In this document: positions 43,959 through 52,721 of the stretch, in pieces | How the letters are laid out: each line of letters starts with the position of its first letter | How positions within the stretch are numbered: the first letter of the stretch is position 1 | Assembly (NCBI GenBank): GCA_019639235.1 | Contig: JAHBSG010000002.1 | Span: forward strand, 1-64,000 | Direction of reading: 5' to 3' | Source of the DNA: Acidobacteriota bacterium | GTDB lineage: Bacteria > Acidobacteriota > Blastocatellia > Pyrinomonadales > Pyrinomonadaceae | Length of the DNA: 64,000 nt | Notes under the pieces: generated by a model | What the model saw: the letters and a program-made list of their open reading frames with translations, nothing else | The model's database searches: none | Told to the model about the DNA's origin: nothing | Position numbers and translations under genes: made by a program

Positions 43959-45347
43959 ATGAGCAAATCGGAAAATCTGTGGGGCGGGCGATTTACGGAA
44001 AAGCCGCACGAGGTCTTTACGGAGTTCAACGATTCGTTTCGGTTCGACCGGCGGCTTTTTACCGCGGATATCCGCGGGAGCATCGCACACGCTCTTGGGC
44101 TTGAGCGAGCGCGAATCATAACTCGTGAAGAGGCTGATGCGATCGTCGGCGGACTGACGCAGCTTGCGGCCGATGCCGCACTCCACTCGGATTATTTCGA
44201 GGGTTCAGCCGCTGAGGATGTCCATTCATTCATTGAGGCAAAGCTCGTCGAGGCCATCGGCGATACGGGCCGAAAGCTCCACACCGGCCGCAGCCGAAAT
44301 GACCAGGTCGCGACCGCCTTTCGGCTTTGGCTTCGTGAAGAGGTGGATGAGATCGACGCACTTGCACGCGACCTGCAGGCGGCTCTGGTGGATATTGCCG
44401 AAGGATTTCACGAAGCCGTGATTCCGGGCTATACGCATCTGCAGAGGGCACAGCCGGTGCTTTTCGCCCACTGGTGCCTGGCATATTTTGCGATGCTTCG
44501 CCGCGACCGCGAAAGGCTTGCCGACGTCCGCCGGCGGATAAACATTTTGCCTTTGGGTTCGGCTGCGCTTGCCGGTACTTCCTTCGAGATCGACCGTGCG
44601 GCAATCGCGGCCGAGCTCGGCTTTGATTCGGTCTCGGCAAACAGCCTCGACGCGGTTTCGGACCGCGATTTTGCGATCGAGTTCGTCGGTGCTGCGGGGC
44701 TTCTGATGGCGCATCTCTCGCGGCTCGCCGAGGACATGATCATCTATTGCACGAGCGAGTTCGGATTTTTGAAGCTCGGCGATAACGTCTCTTCGGGCTC
44801 GAGCCTGATGCCGCAAAAGAAGAACCCGGATGCGCTTGAACTTATCCGCGGAAAAGCGGCCCGCGTCTTTGGCCACCATGCCGCGTTGCTTGCTCTGATC
44901 AAGGGGCTACCGCTTGCCTATAACAAAGATATGCAGGAAGACAAGGAGGCGGTCTTTGATACGGTCGATACCGTGAAGATCACGCTCCGTGTCGCAGCGA
45001 TCGTTGTAGAAAACACTATCGTCGATGAAGAACGCGGCCGCGAGGCTGCAACCTCCGGTTACCTGAATGCGACCGAGCTAGCCGATCATCTGGTCAGGTC
45101 CGGGATGCCGTTTCGGACGGCACACGAGGCGGTCGGCCGATTGGTGCTTCTTGGGCTGAAGGAGAACCGCGAATTGAACGAGCTTAGCCTGGATGAAATG
45201 CGGTCGGTCGTGCCCGAGCTTGATGAGAGCGTTTTTGAAAAGCTGACGCTGGAGCGTACGCTCGCGAGCAAATCTGCCGCGGGTGGGACATCGCCGGCTC
45301 GGGTCGCCGAGGCATTGGCGGCGGCGAGGGAATATTTGAATGGATAA
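43959..45347 (+). CDS. argH: Argininosuccinate lyase
   Basis: A 462-residue enzyme that releases arginine and fumarate. It has LWGGRFTEKPHEVFTEFN at the start, TGRSRNDQVATAFRLWLREE, GYTHLQRAQPVLFAHW and the mobile signature loop GSSLMPQKKNPDALE with the catalytic serine. The argG gene is divergent. The stop overlaps the start of the thioesterase gene by 8 bases. Confidence 0.97.
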   Translation: MSKSENLWGGRFTEKPHEVFTEFNDSFRFDRRLFTADIRGSIAHALGLERARIITREEADAIVGGLTQLAADAALHSDYFEGSAAEDVHSFIEAKLVEAIGDTGRKLHTGRSRNDQVATAFRLWLREEVDEIDALARDLQAALVDIAEGFHEAVIPGYTHLQRAQPVLFAHWCLAYFAMLRRDRERLADVRRRINILPLGSAALAGTSFEIDRAAIAAELGFDSVSANSLDAVSDRDFAIEFVGAAGLLMAHLSRLAEDMIIYCTSEFGFLKLGDNVSSGSSLMPQKKNPDALELIRGKAARVFGHHAALLALIKGLPLAYNKDMQEDKEAVFDTVDTVKITLRVAAIVVENTIVDEERGREAATSGYLNATELADHLVRSGMPFRTAHEAVGRLVLLGLKENRELNELSLDEMRSVVPELDESVFEKLTLERTLASKSAAGGTSPARVAEALAAAREYLNG

Positions 45348-45759
45348 GGCCGAACTGATAAAGCGAACCGCCGAGAACGAGCTAATGCAGTTCCTTGGCG
45401 TGAAGATCGTCTCTGCCGAGCCCGAGCGGGTCGTGATGACGATGGAGGTCACGCCGCGGGTGCATCAATACGTCGGGATAATGAACGGCGGCGTTTCGCT
45501 TTACCTTGCAGAAACGGCGGCATCGATCGGCGTTGTCGCGAATGCGGACCTGACCAAGGTTACGCCGGTCGGCGTAGAGATAAACGGCAACCATCTGCGA
45601 GCGGTAAGCAAGGGCGAGCTGACCATCGAAGCAAAGCCTATCTTTCCAGGGCGGACGATGAGCATCTGGCAGATCGACATCACCAACGAGAAGAGCAAGC
45701 ATATTTTCACCGGACGATGTTCGGTCCTGCTGCAAAAGCGCCCGGCGTTTCCTGAATAG
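45340..45759 (+). CDS. PaaI-type hotdog-fold thioesterase
   Basis: A 139-residue protein. The hotdog motif HQYVGIMNGGVSLYLAETAAS (usually HGG...D/E) and the later VEINGNHLRAVSKGELTIEAKP and GRTMSIWQIDITNEKSK place it in the PaaI/YbgC-like acyl-CoA thioesterase group. The substrate is not known. It is translationally linked to argH (overlap) and followed by tilS after 5 bases. Confidence 0.88.
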   Translation: MDKAELIKRTAENELMQFLGVKIVSAEPERVVMTMEVTPRVHQYVGIMNGGVSLYLAETAASIGVVANADLTKVTPVGVEINGNHLRAVSKGELTIEAKPIFPGRTMSIWQIDITNEKSKHIFTGRCSVLLQKRPAFPE

Positions 45760-45764
45760 CCGAA

Positions 45765-46730
45765 ATGGACAGATTCCCGAGAGAATTCGTGACCGAGTGG
45801 CGAAAGCTCGAGCTGCCCTTCAAGGGCGAGCGGGCCGTTGTTGCCGTCTCGGGCGGTGCGGATTCTGTCTCGCTTTTGCTTGTCCTTAATGAGCTCTCGC
45901 GGCGGCGAAAGATCACGAACGAGCTGATCGTTGCTCACTTTGACCATGGACTGCGCGGCGAAGAGAGCCTTGCGGATGCGGAGTTCGTCCGCGAGCTCGC
46001 CGGCTCGTTAGGATACGAGTTTAAGCTCGGCCGCGGCCGCGTTGCGAAGAAAGGCAATCTCGAACAGAACGCACGGCTTGCCCGCTATGCATTTCTCGCC
46101 AAGACGGCCGAACGGCACAAGGCATTTGCAGTTCTGACGGCACACACGGTGAATGACCAGGCCGAGACATTCTTGCTTAACCTGATTCGCGGGAGCGGGC
46201 CCGAAGGCCTGGCGGCAATGCGGCCGATCCGCCCTCTGGAGGGCACCAAGGCAAAGCTTGTGCGGCCGATGCTTCGTTGGGCGAAGCGCGAAGAAACCGA
46301 AGGTTTTTGCCTTTCACGCGGCGTGAATTTCCGAACCGACGCGATGAACCGTGACCCGCGGTTTACGCGAGTGCGGATCAGGACGGAACTGCTGCCGATC
46401 TTGAAGACATTTAACCCGAAGATAGTCGAGCAGATCGCGAGGACCGCGAGCCTGATGCCGGCGGCAGAGGGCGAATCCGCAACCGCCGCAGCGGGCGAAA
46501 GCGATGCTTCGGCGATAAAGCTGGCCTTGCTCAGGAAAATGGACGGGCCCGGGCTTCGGAACACACTAAGGCAATGGATAAAGGTCAACCGCGGAAGCCT
46601 TCGCGGCATAACGCACAAGCATATCGAGGGCGTTGAGCGGTTGGTCAGGAGCGAGAAGAGCGGAAAACTGGCTGAACTGCCGGGAAATCGTGTTATTGTA
46701 AGGGCACGCGGCCGGTTAACCTTTGAATAG
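45765..46730 (+). CDS. tilS: tRNA(Ile)-lysidine synthase
   Basis: A 321-residue enzyme that converts C34 of tRNA-Ile(CAU) to lysidine. It has the PP-loop VVAVSGGADSVSLLL and the substrate-binding AHFDHGLRGEESLADAEFV. It is shorter than E. coli TilS (about 430) and seems to lack the full C-terminal domain, like the short forms in some lineages. It sits in front of the FtsH paralogue and ftsH, a widespread tilS-ftsH neighbourhood. Confidence 0.94.
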   Translation: MDRFPREFVTEWRKLELPFKGERAVVAVSGGADSVSLLLVLNELSRRRKITNELIVAHFDHGLRGEESLADAEFVRELAGSLGYEFKLGRGRVAKKGNLEQNARLARYAFLAKTAERHKAFAVLTAHTVNDQAETFLLNLIRGSGPEGLAAMRPIRPLEGTKAKLVRPMLRWAKREETEGFCLSRGVNFRTDAMNRDPRFTRVRIRTELLPILKTFNPKIVEQIARTASLMPAAEGESATAAAGESDASAIKLALLRKMDGPGLRNTLRQWIKVNRGSLRGITHKHIEGVERLVRSEKSGKLAELPGNRVIVRARGRLTFE

Positions 46731-46764
46731 AAATACGAGCATCCGGTCCCGGAGGTTGAAGTAA

Positions 46765-47199
46765 ATGCCAAAGAATTTCCTGTTGTTCCTCGGCGGTTTG
46801 TTTGCCGGTGTACTTTTGCTCGGTAGCATTTTGCTCCTTTGGGCGAATTTTCCCGAAGGCGCTGAGAAACGAGAAGAGGTCGGACTGGAAAGTGCCCTTG
46901 AATTGGTTCGGCAGGATCGCATACGCGAACTAAAAATTACCGAAGACCGCCTTGAGCTTGATTCGAAGGAAGGTAGAAAGCTGAGAGCAATGCTCGATGC
47001 GAGCGATGCGACCCGCGACCAGATCTATGCGGCGGTCGCCGGTACGGAAACAAAGGTTATCCTCGAGCATCGATCCGCTAGTGTGTTTTTGCTTCTAATC
47101 TTGAATGTTCTTCCGTTCATGCTCTTTGCTATGTCAATTGTTGCGATCGGCATCTTGGTTATTGTTGCCTTCAGGCACTTCGGATCGGGGCTGAAATAG
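46765..47199 (+). CDS. Stand-alone FtsH N-terminal domain paralogue
   Basis: A 144-residue protein with a membrane helix at about 5-27 and another at about 107-135, and a small periplasmic domain between them. [17 protein letters not shown] is identical in FtsH (next gene), and TKV(I/N)LE and the following FLLL.LNVLPF are also shared. In DNA, 46993-47058 and 47567-47632 match at 58 of 66 bases by hand count. It has neither the AAA+ domain nor the zinc peptidase, so it cannot be a protease by itself; it may join or regulate FtsH hexamers, or be a decaying duplicate. The intact frame and divergence at the ends favour function. Confidence 0.85.
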   Translation: MPKNFLLFLGGLFAGVLLLGSILLLWANFPEGAEKREEVGLESALELVRQDRIRELKITEDRLELDSKEGRKLRAMLDASDATRDQIYAAVAGTETKVILEHRSASVFLLLILNVLPFMLFAMSIVAIGILVIVAFRHFGSGLK

Positions 47200-47200
47200 G

Positions 47201-47229
47201 TTGAAAAAAGGGCATCCGGCGCCTACAAT
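47201..47229 (+). promoter_or_regulatory. Sigma-70 promoter for ftsH
   Basis: TTGAAA (47201-47206) and TACAAT (47224-47229) are spaced 17 bases, directly after the stop of the FtsH-domain paralogue. It gives ftsH its own transcript with a leader of about 110 bases. Confidence 0.75.
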
Positions 47230-47251
47230 CAAAGGTTGGCTTGTAATATTG

Positions 47252-47284
47252 GCCTGTCGCTTCGATGACAACGGAGCGACAGGC
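47252..47284 (+). promoter_or_regulatory. Hairpin in the ftsH leader
   Basis: GCCTGTCGCT (47252-47261) and AGCGACAGGC (47275-47284) form a perfect 10-bp stem with a 13-base loop. There is no T run, so it is more likely a stability or regulatory element than a terminator. Confidence 0.5.
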
Positions 47285-47334
47285 TGTTACATCTAACACA
47301 GGTTACAGATGATCCGGGCCCGATGGGCAGGATC

Positions 47335-47340
47335 AGGAGG
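47335..47340 (+). promoter_or_regulatory. Shine-Dalgarno site deciding the ftsH start
   Basis: AGGAGG lies 7 bases before TTG 47348. The upstream ATG at 47309 has no such site and would add 13 residues without homology, so TTG is preferred. Confidence 0.7.
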
Positions 47341-47347
47341 CAGTAAA

Positions 47348-49276
47348 TTGAATTCAAAGGCAAGACAAGTATTTCTTTGGTTGATGATCATTTCCAGTGC
47401 GTTGCTGTTTGTCTGGTATCTCCAGGGCAAGCAGACAAAACCTGCGCAGGAACTCTCATTTGATGCCGCCCTGACACAGATCAGGAACAAGGACATCAAA
47501 GAAGTGACGATCAAGTCCGATACGCTCGAGCTCGTCAATATGGCGGATGAAAAGTTGAGTGCAAAGCTCGACGCAAGCGATGCGACCCGCGACCAGATCT
47601 ATGCTGCCGTCGCCGGAACGGACACCAAGGTCAATCTCGAGCAATCCTCGAGCGGCATCGGCTGGCTGCTTCTCATCAACCTGCTTCCGTTCCTTCTTCT
47701 CGTAGGTTTTCTTGCCTTTACACTGCGGCAAATGCAGGCGGGCGGAAATAAGGCCCTGAGCTTTGGTAAATCGAAGGCAAAGCTTCTCAATAATCAGCAG
47801 AAGCGAGTTACGTTCAAGGACGTTGCCGGAGTTGAAGAGGCCAAGGAAGAGCTTCAGGAGATCATCGAATTTCTCAAAGACCCGCAAAAGTTCCAAAAGC
47901 TCGGCGGCAAGATACCGAAGGGTGTCCTGATGGTCGGCCCTCCCGGAACTGGTAAGACCTTGCTCGCTAAAGCAGTTGCCGGCGAGGCGAACGTTCCGTT
48001 CTTCTCGATCTCCGGCTCGGACTTCGTTGAGATGTTCGTCGGCGTCGGTGCCAGCCGCGTCCGCGATCTCTTCGAACAGGGAAAGAAAAACGCACCGTGC
48101 ATCATTTTTATCGATGAGATCGACGCCGTCGGGCGTCATCGCGGTGCGGGACTCGGCGGCGGCCACGATGAGCGTGAACAGACGCTCAACCAACTGTTGG
48201 TCGAAATGGACGGGTTCGAATCGAACGACGGCGTGATCCTGATGGCTTCGACGAACCGTCCTGACGTGCTTGACCCGGCACTTCTGCGGCCCGGCCGCTT
48301 TGACCGCCGCGTTGTCGTCGGCCGTCCGGACGTTCGCGGCCGCGAAGGCATTCTCAAGGTCCACACGCGAAAGATCCCGCTCGACGAAGGCGTTAACATC
48401 AACGTTATCGCTCGCGGAACGCCCGGCTTTACCGGTGCTGACCTCGCCAACATCGTCAACGAAGCGGCGCTCAACGCGGCACGGTTCAACAAAAAGGTCG
48501 TGACGATGAGCGACTTTGAGATCGCCAAGGACAAAGTGATCATGGGCGCCGAACGCCGGAGCATGGTGCTCTCGGACGCCGAAAAGCGGTTGACCGCATA
48601 TCACGAGGCTGGCCATACGCTTGTCGGGCTCAAGGTGCCGGCGGCCGACCCGGTTCACAAGGTTACGATCATTCCGCGCGGAATGGCCCTTGGTGTGACG
48701 CAGCAGCTTCCTGAAGCCGATCGCCACAGCTATACCCGCGAGTACATGATGAGCCAGATCGCGATCCTCATGGGCGGACGCCTTGCCGAGGAGATCTATT
48801 TCGGTGCGGACAAGGTCACGACCGGAGCCTCGAACGACATCGAACGGGCGACCGAGCTTGCCCGAGCAATGGTCTGCGAATACGGCATGTCCGAGCTTGG
48901 GCCGCTTACCTTTGGTAAGAAGGATGAGCAGATCTTCCTCGGCCGCGAGATCGCACAGCACCGTGATTATTCAGAAGATACGGCGATCAAGATCGACCAG
49001 GAGGTCAAGAAGCTTGTTACGCAGCAGTACGAGTATGCCCGAACGATCCTGATCGATAACGCTGAAGCGATGGTCCGGCTTTCGGAAGCATTGCTCGAGA
49101 ACGAAACGCTCGACAGCGTGCAGATCCGGCGGGTCGTCGCCGGTCTGCCGCTTGACGGCACCGAGCCCGAAACCGGCGGCGATGACAACGGCTCTCCCGA
49201 GCCGGCCGAATCGACCGGAAGGTTCAAGAATCCGATCCTTCCGCCGATTACGCCGAACAATCCGGCGACGGCCTGA
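47348..49276 (+). CDS. ftsH: ATP-dependent zinc metalloprotease FtsH
   Basis: A 642-residue membrane AAA+ protease that degrades misfolded membrane proteins and LpxC-type regulators. Two N-terminal helices enclose a periplasmic domain (about 26-105). The AAA+ module has [19 protein letters not shown] (Walker A), [17 protein letters not shown] (Walker B), the pore FVGVGA and the second-region [20 protein letters not shown]. The peptidase motif is [12 protein letters not shown]. The C-terminus is Pro/Glu-rich. It is preceded by a paralogue of its N-domain and followed by a strong terminator. Confidence 0.97.
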   Translation: MNSKARQVFLWLMIISSALLFVWYLQGKQTKPAQELSFDAALTQIRNKDIKEVTIKSDTLELVNMADEKLSAKLDASDATRDQIYAAVAGTDTKVNLEQSSSGIGWLLLINLLPFLLLVGFLAFTLRQMQAGGNKALSFGKSKAKLLNNQQKRVTFKDVAGVEEAKEELQEIIEFLKDPQKFQKLGGKIPKGVLMVGPPGTGKTLLAKAVAGEANVPFFSISGSDFVEMFVGVGASRVRDLFEQGKKNAPCIIFIDEIDAVGRHRGAGLGGGHDEREQTLNQLLVEMDGFESNDGVILMASTNRPDVLDPALLRPGRFDRRVVVGRPDVRGREGILKVHTRKIPLDEGVNINVIARGTPGFTGADLANIVNEAALNAARFNKKVVTMSDFEIAKDKVIMGAERRSMVLSDAEKRLTAYHEAGHTLVGLKVPAADPVHKVTIIPRGMALGVTQQLPEADRHSYTREYMMSQIAILMGGRLAEEIYFGADKVTTGASNDIERATELARAMVCEYGMSELGPLTFGKKDEQIFLGREIAQHRDYSEDTAIKIDQEVKKLVTQQYEYARTILIDNAEAMVRLSEALLENETLDSVQIRRVVAGLPLDGTEPETGGDDNGSPEPAESTGRFKNPILPPITPNNPATA

Positions 49277-49298
49277 GGCGTTCAAGAGTCATGAAGTG

Positions 49299-49335
49299 AA
49301 AAGGGGGAAAAGTTAAAATGCTTTTCCCCTTTTCT
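49299..49335 (+). terminator. Rho-independent terminator after ftsH
   Basis: AAAAGGGGGAAAAG (49299-49312) pairs with CTTTTCCCCTTTT (49321-49333) with one bulged G, and TCTTG follows. It is usable on both strands. Confidence 0.85.
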
Positions 49336-49360
49336 TGTTTACTTGGCATTCTGGTCAATT

Positions 49361-50203
49361 ATGATCTGGCAAACCGCACGTCGGGGAATTTCGCTCGAGC
49401 GGCCGTTGGTGATGGCGATACTAAATGTAACGCCCGACAGCTTTTCCGATGGCGGCCGTTATGTTTCGCTCGATACCGCGCTCAGGCGAGCGGGGGAGAT
49501 CATCGGCGAGGGGGCGGACATCATAGACATCGGCGGCGAATCGACACGGCCCGGCAGCCGAAGGGTGACTGCGGACGAGGAATGCGCACGGGTGCTCCCG
49601 ATCATAACCGCGATCACTGAGCGGTTTGATGTCCCGGTCTCCATTGATACGAGCAAAGCAGAGGTCGCCCGGGCGGCGGTCGAGGCCGGTGCCGAGATCA
49701 TCAACGACATCGCCGGGCTGCGCTGGGATCCGGAGATCGCGGATGTGGCCGCAGCCACCGGTGCCGGACTAGTGCTGATGCATTCCCGCGGCGAGTTTGG
49801 GACGATGCATACTCAGCCGCCGGTCCAAGATGTAATTGAAGAGGTGACAAGCGGCCTCAGACACTCGGTTGCGGAAGCTCGCCAACGTGGTGTACGGAAC
49901 GAACAGATAGTGCTCGATATCGGAATCGGTTTCGGCAAGACGCCTAAACAGAACTTAGAGTTGCTTGCCAAACTTGATAAACTATCGACCTCGCTTGAGG
50001 GATTTCCGCTCTTGGTCGGCGCTTCGCGAAAGTCGTTCATCGCAAAGACGCTCGGCGACATGCCGCCCGAGGAACGGCTTCCAGCAAGCCTTGCCGCCGC
50101 AGCGGTCGCGGTCGTAAATGGTGCCCGAATCATTCGGGCCCACGATGTCGGCGAAACGGTACAGGCGGTCCGCCTTGCGGCTGCTATCTTGGAGCAACGA
50201 TGA
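49361..50203 (+). CDS. folP: Dihydropteroate synthase
   Basis: A 280-residue TIM-barrel enzyme joining p-aminobenzoate with dihydropterin pyrophosphate in folate synthesis; the sulfonamide target. It has VMAILNVTPDSFSDGG, ADIIDIGGESTRPGS, PVSIDTSKAEVARAA and LVGASRKSFIAKTL. The ATG at 49361 is used; a TTG at 49343 would enter the terminator region. The stop overlaps the lptE start (ATGA). folP downstream of ftsH is a common order. Confidence 0.96.
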   Translation: MIWQTARRGISLERPLVMAILNVTPDSFSDGGRYVSLDTALRRAGEIIGEGADIIDIGGESTRPGSRRVTADEECARVLPIITAITERFDVPVSIDTSKAEVARAAVEAGAEIINDIAGLRWDPEIADVAAATGAGLVLMHSRGEFGTMHTQPPVQDVIEEVTSGLRHSVAEARQRGVRNEQIVLDIGIGFGKTPKQNLELLAKLDKLSTSLEGFPLLVGASRKSFIAKTLGDMPPEERLPASLAAAAVAVVNGARIIRAHDVGETVQAVRLAAAILEQR

Positions 50204-50751
50204 AGTTTCTACGTCTCGCAGTTTTTCTCGCACTTGCCCTTGCGGCCTCCGGATTTACCGAATGTTACAAGCCGGTGACCAACTCGGGCCTCCCGAAGCA
50301 CATCAAGACCGTCGCGGTGCCGGCGTTTCAGGCTGAGGCGAAGGGGCTTCGCTACCGCGTCGAATCGCGGTTTACCGAGGCCGTTAGCCGGGAGATCATT
50401 CGCCGCGGCAACGGTCTGAAGGTCCAGGGCTCGCTGAAAGGGGCTGATGCCGTTATCGAGGGCACGATTCGCGATTTTGCGTTTACGGGAGTTTTGCTTG
50501 ACCGCGAAGGGCGGGCACGGGTTTATGAGGTAACGATAGTTGCCGCTGTTACCATCCGCGATCTTAAGGAAGAGAAGATACTTTACGACAATCAGAACTT
50601 CGTTTTCCGCGATTCGTTCGAGTTTTCCGAAGACCCGCGGTCGTTCTTTAACGAAGAGGATCCGGCGGTCGACCGCATCGCCCGAGCCTTTGCTGAATCG
50701 GCCCTATCGGCTTTCGTGAACGGCATCGGAGTTCGCGAAGAGAAGAAGTAG
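50200..50751 (+). CDS. lptE: LPS-assembly lipoprotein LptE
   Basis: A 183-residue exported protein. A signal segment (LAVFLALALAASGFTEC) is followed by the LptE-type start CYKPVTNSGLPKHIKTVAVPAFQ and a region FTEAVSREIIRRGNGLKVQ. LptE plugs the LptD pore and aids LPS insertion in the outer membrane. The lipobox is imperfect (FTEC), so lipidation at that Cys is uncertain. The gene overlaps folP and precedes holA, as in other bacteria where lptE and holA are neighbours. Confidence 0.85.
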   Translation: MKFLRLAVFLALALAASGFTECYKPVTNSGLPKHIKTVAVPAFQAEAKGLRYRVESRFTEAVSREIIRRGNGLKVQGSLKGADAVIEGTIRDFAFTGVLLDREGRARVYEVTIVAAVTIRDLKEEKILYDNQNFVFRDSFEFSEDPRSFFNEEDPAVDRIARAFAESALSAFVNGIGVREEKK

Positions 50752-50764
50752 GCCCGCACCGCAG

Positions 50765-51811
50765 ATGCCCGAGATCTCAAAGGAACAACTCCGAAACCAC
50801 ATTAAGACCGGAAGCTTTGCTCCGGTCTATCTGCTTCACGGCAGCGAAGCCTATCTTCGCGACATAGCTGCACGGACGATCGCGGACCGGGCGTTTTCAG
50901 AGGGCGAACTCCGGGAGTTCAACGACGATCGTTTCAGCCTTACAGACCCCGACGAAATAGTTCGGGCGCTGGCCGCGGCGGAGCAGCTCCCGATGATGGC
51001 TGCTCGGCGAGTTATCCGCGTTTCCGATATCCGCGTTGCAGCGGCCGCAAATCGCGACACGCTCAAAGAGGACGCACTGCCCCGGCTTGAGAAGTATCTT
51101 GCCGACCCTGCGCCGAGCACGGTGCTCATTTTGATAGCCGACGAACTGAATGGAAATCGCAAAGCAACGAAGCTCCTGAAACAGCACGCCGCCGCGGTCG
51201 AATTCGCTCAGCTTGAGGGCCGCGAGCTTGAGGACTGGGTTCGCCGGCAGTTTCAGGACCTCGGGGCGGAGCCCGCAGACGGCGCTATCCGGTTTCTGAT
51301 CGCGACCGCAGGATCGGAGCTGCAGCGGCTTTCGAACGAGATCAAGAAGCTCGCCGCCACCGCAATGCCGGAAGGCCGAGTGACAGTCGAAATGATCGAA
51401 GCGGTCGTCCCGCACTCGCGCGAACTCTCCAACTTTGACCTGACCGATCACCTGATCGCCGGCCGCAAGGACCGGGCTTTGAAAGTTCTCCGCAAACTGT
51501 TCGATGACGAGGCCGAACCGCTTATGTTGCTCGGGCTTATCGCCTCGCGTTACCGCGGCCTTCTAATGGCAAAGGAACTAATGGACCGGGGTGTGGACCG
51601 CGGAACCGTCGCAAAGCGTGCGAAGATCTTCGGGCCCGGAGCCGACGAGGTTTTTGCCGCGGCCCGGCGCGCAGATCGCACGCGGCTTGCCGCTGCAATA
51701 CAAAAAATGGCCGCGGCCGACCTGGCGATCAAGACCTCGGTCGGCGGCGGCGGTAAGGCAGGAGCTGAGATGCAGATCGAAATGCTCGTCTGCGAACTTG
51801 CCGAATTATAG
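50765..51811 (+). CDS. holA: DNA polymerase III subunit delta
   Basis: A 348-residue clamp-loader subunit that opens the beta clamp. It has LRNHIKTGSFAPVYLLHGSEAYLRD at the start, FNDDRFSLTDPDEIVRALAAAEQLPMMAARRVIRV, and the C-terminal helical collar with SNFDLTDHLIAGRKDRALKVL and MLLGLIASRYRGLLMAKEL. It is 13 bases after lptE. Confidence 0.95.
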   Translation: MPEISKEQLRNHIKTGSFAPVYLLHGSEAYLRDIAARTIADRAFSEGELREFNDDRFSLTDPDEIVRALAAAEQLPMMAARRVIRVSDIRVAAAANRDTLKEDALPRLEKYLADPAPSTVLILIADELNGNRKATKLLKQHAAAVEFAQLEGRELEDWVRRQFQDLGAEPADGAIRFLIATAGSELQRLSNEIKKLAATAMPEGRVTVEMIEAVVPHSRELSNFDLTDHLIAGRKDRALKVLRKLFDDEAEPLMLLGLIASRYRGLLMAKELMDRGVDRGTVAKRAKIFGPGADEVFAAARRADRTRLAAAIQKMAAADLAIKTSVGGGGKAGAEMQIEMLVCELAEL

Positions 51812-51826
51812 ATCCGGAAAAAAGGG

Positions 51827-51908
51827 TTGTAGGGGCAGCATTTCGGCTGACCATTGGGGACGTCACCTGGGAAAGGAGGACGGACCGGGACAAGCCCTGC
51901 CCCTACAA
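51827..51908 (+). repeat. Intergenic element with perfect 12-bp inverted ends
   Basis: TTGTAGGGGCAG (51827-51838) and CTGCCCCTACAA (51897-51908) are exact inverted repeats 58 bases apart, lying directly after holA and 42 bases before the end of the receiver-like gene on the other strand. The centre encodes nothing recognisable. It may also work as a terminator stem. Confidence 0.8.
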
Positions 51909-51950
51909 GGTTGAGCGGGCCGCACGTCCGCGAGCAGCCCGGGATGTCGT

Positions 51951-52679
51951 TTAGATAGGCTGATTGCCCAGAGCTTCGTTGAAATAGTGGTAAAGGTCGT
52001 TATAGTCGATCAATGCGCGATTGAGGATAAGCGGAAGCTGCTTGATGTCGCGGGTGTTGACGATCAGGTTCATGTTTCGCAGAAACGCCTCGTGGGCATT
52101 CATCGTAGTTCCGGCGTCCTCGAGCGATACGAGAAAGAGCTTGCGGCGTTCGGATGAATACATCGCATTCGCCTTTTGCTGGATGATCGCGGCCCCGCCG
52201 AGTTCGGCGGCGAAATCCGGCGAGAAGATCATTATGCCGGTCTTGCCCTCGCGTAGCCGTTCGTTGGCTTGGGCCGGTGTCTCGGCAATATAGACCTTGT
52301 AACCAGCTCCGGTGAGCACTGCGGCGACCTCGTCGCGTTTTTCCCCGAGGCACAGGAGCACGCGGCGAGCTTTCTTTCCGATCTCGTCGTCCTTATCCAG
52401 AGCTGCTCCGCCGTGCTGAAGCGCGGAAAGCAGCGACCGCAGAGCCTGGTTTATCTCCTGTTCGGATTCCTTTTCCTCAAACTGCGCAGGACCGTTCGGA
52501 ACCGGCGGTGCGGGCTTGCTCGCCTCAAGCTGGCTTGCCGGTGAGCCGGCCGCGGCCGAGTCCTTATTCGCCCGGAGCATGTTCGAGCAACGCGGGCAGC
52601 GAACGGTGAAGATCGTTGTCGGGATCTTCGATTCGTCCACCTGGAGTGAAACGGAGCAATTGTCGCAGCGGATGATCAT
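51951..52679 (-). CDS. MJ0042-type zinc-ribbon protein with degenerate receiver-like domain
   Basis: A 242-residue protein. Residues 1-40 are a zinc-ribbon (MIIRCDNCSVSLQVDESKIP, CPRC), frequent in Acidobacteriota and Deltaproteobacteria. After a Pro/Ala/Glu linker, residues about 108-235 resemble a response-regulator fold (RRVLLCLGEKRDEVAAVLTGAGYKV; IMIFSPDFA), but the phosphoacceptor acidic pocket is not evident. It follows the pilus ATPase gene by 42 bases and is probably in its operon, suggesting a role in the surface machinery. Confidence 0.78.
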   Translation of the reverse strand: MIIRCDNCSVSLQVDESKIPTTIFTVRCPRCSNMLRANKDSAAAGSPASQLEASKPAPPVPNGPAQFEEKESEQEINQALRSLLSALQHGGAALDKDDEIGKKARRVLLCLGEKRDEVAAVLTGAGYKVYIAETPAQANERLREGKTGIMIFSPDFAAELGGAAIIQQKANAMYSSERRKLFLVSLEDAGTTMNAHEAFLRNMNLIVNTRDIKQLPLILNRALIDYNDLYHYFNEALGNQPI

Positions 52680-52721
52680 ATCGTTAAAGATTCGCAGTTA
52701 TGGTGTTGGCGGTCGCGGGGG

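Noticed and set aside
47456..48961. A 501-codon open frame antisense to ftsH
   Set aside because: It is the mirror of a highly conserved gene in GC-rich DNA, has no recognisable domains and no start signals.
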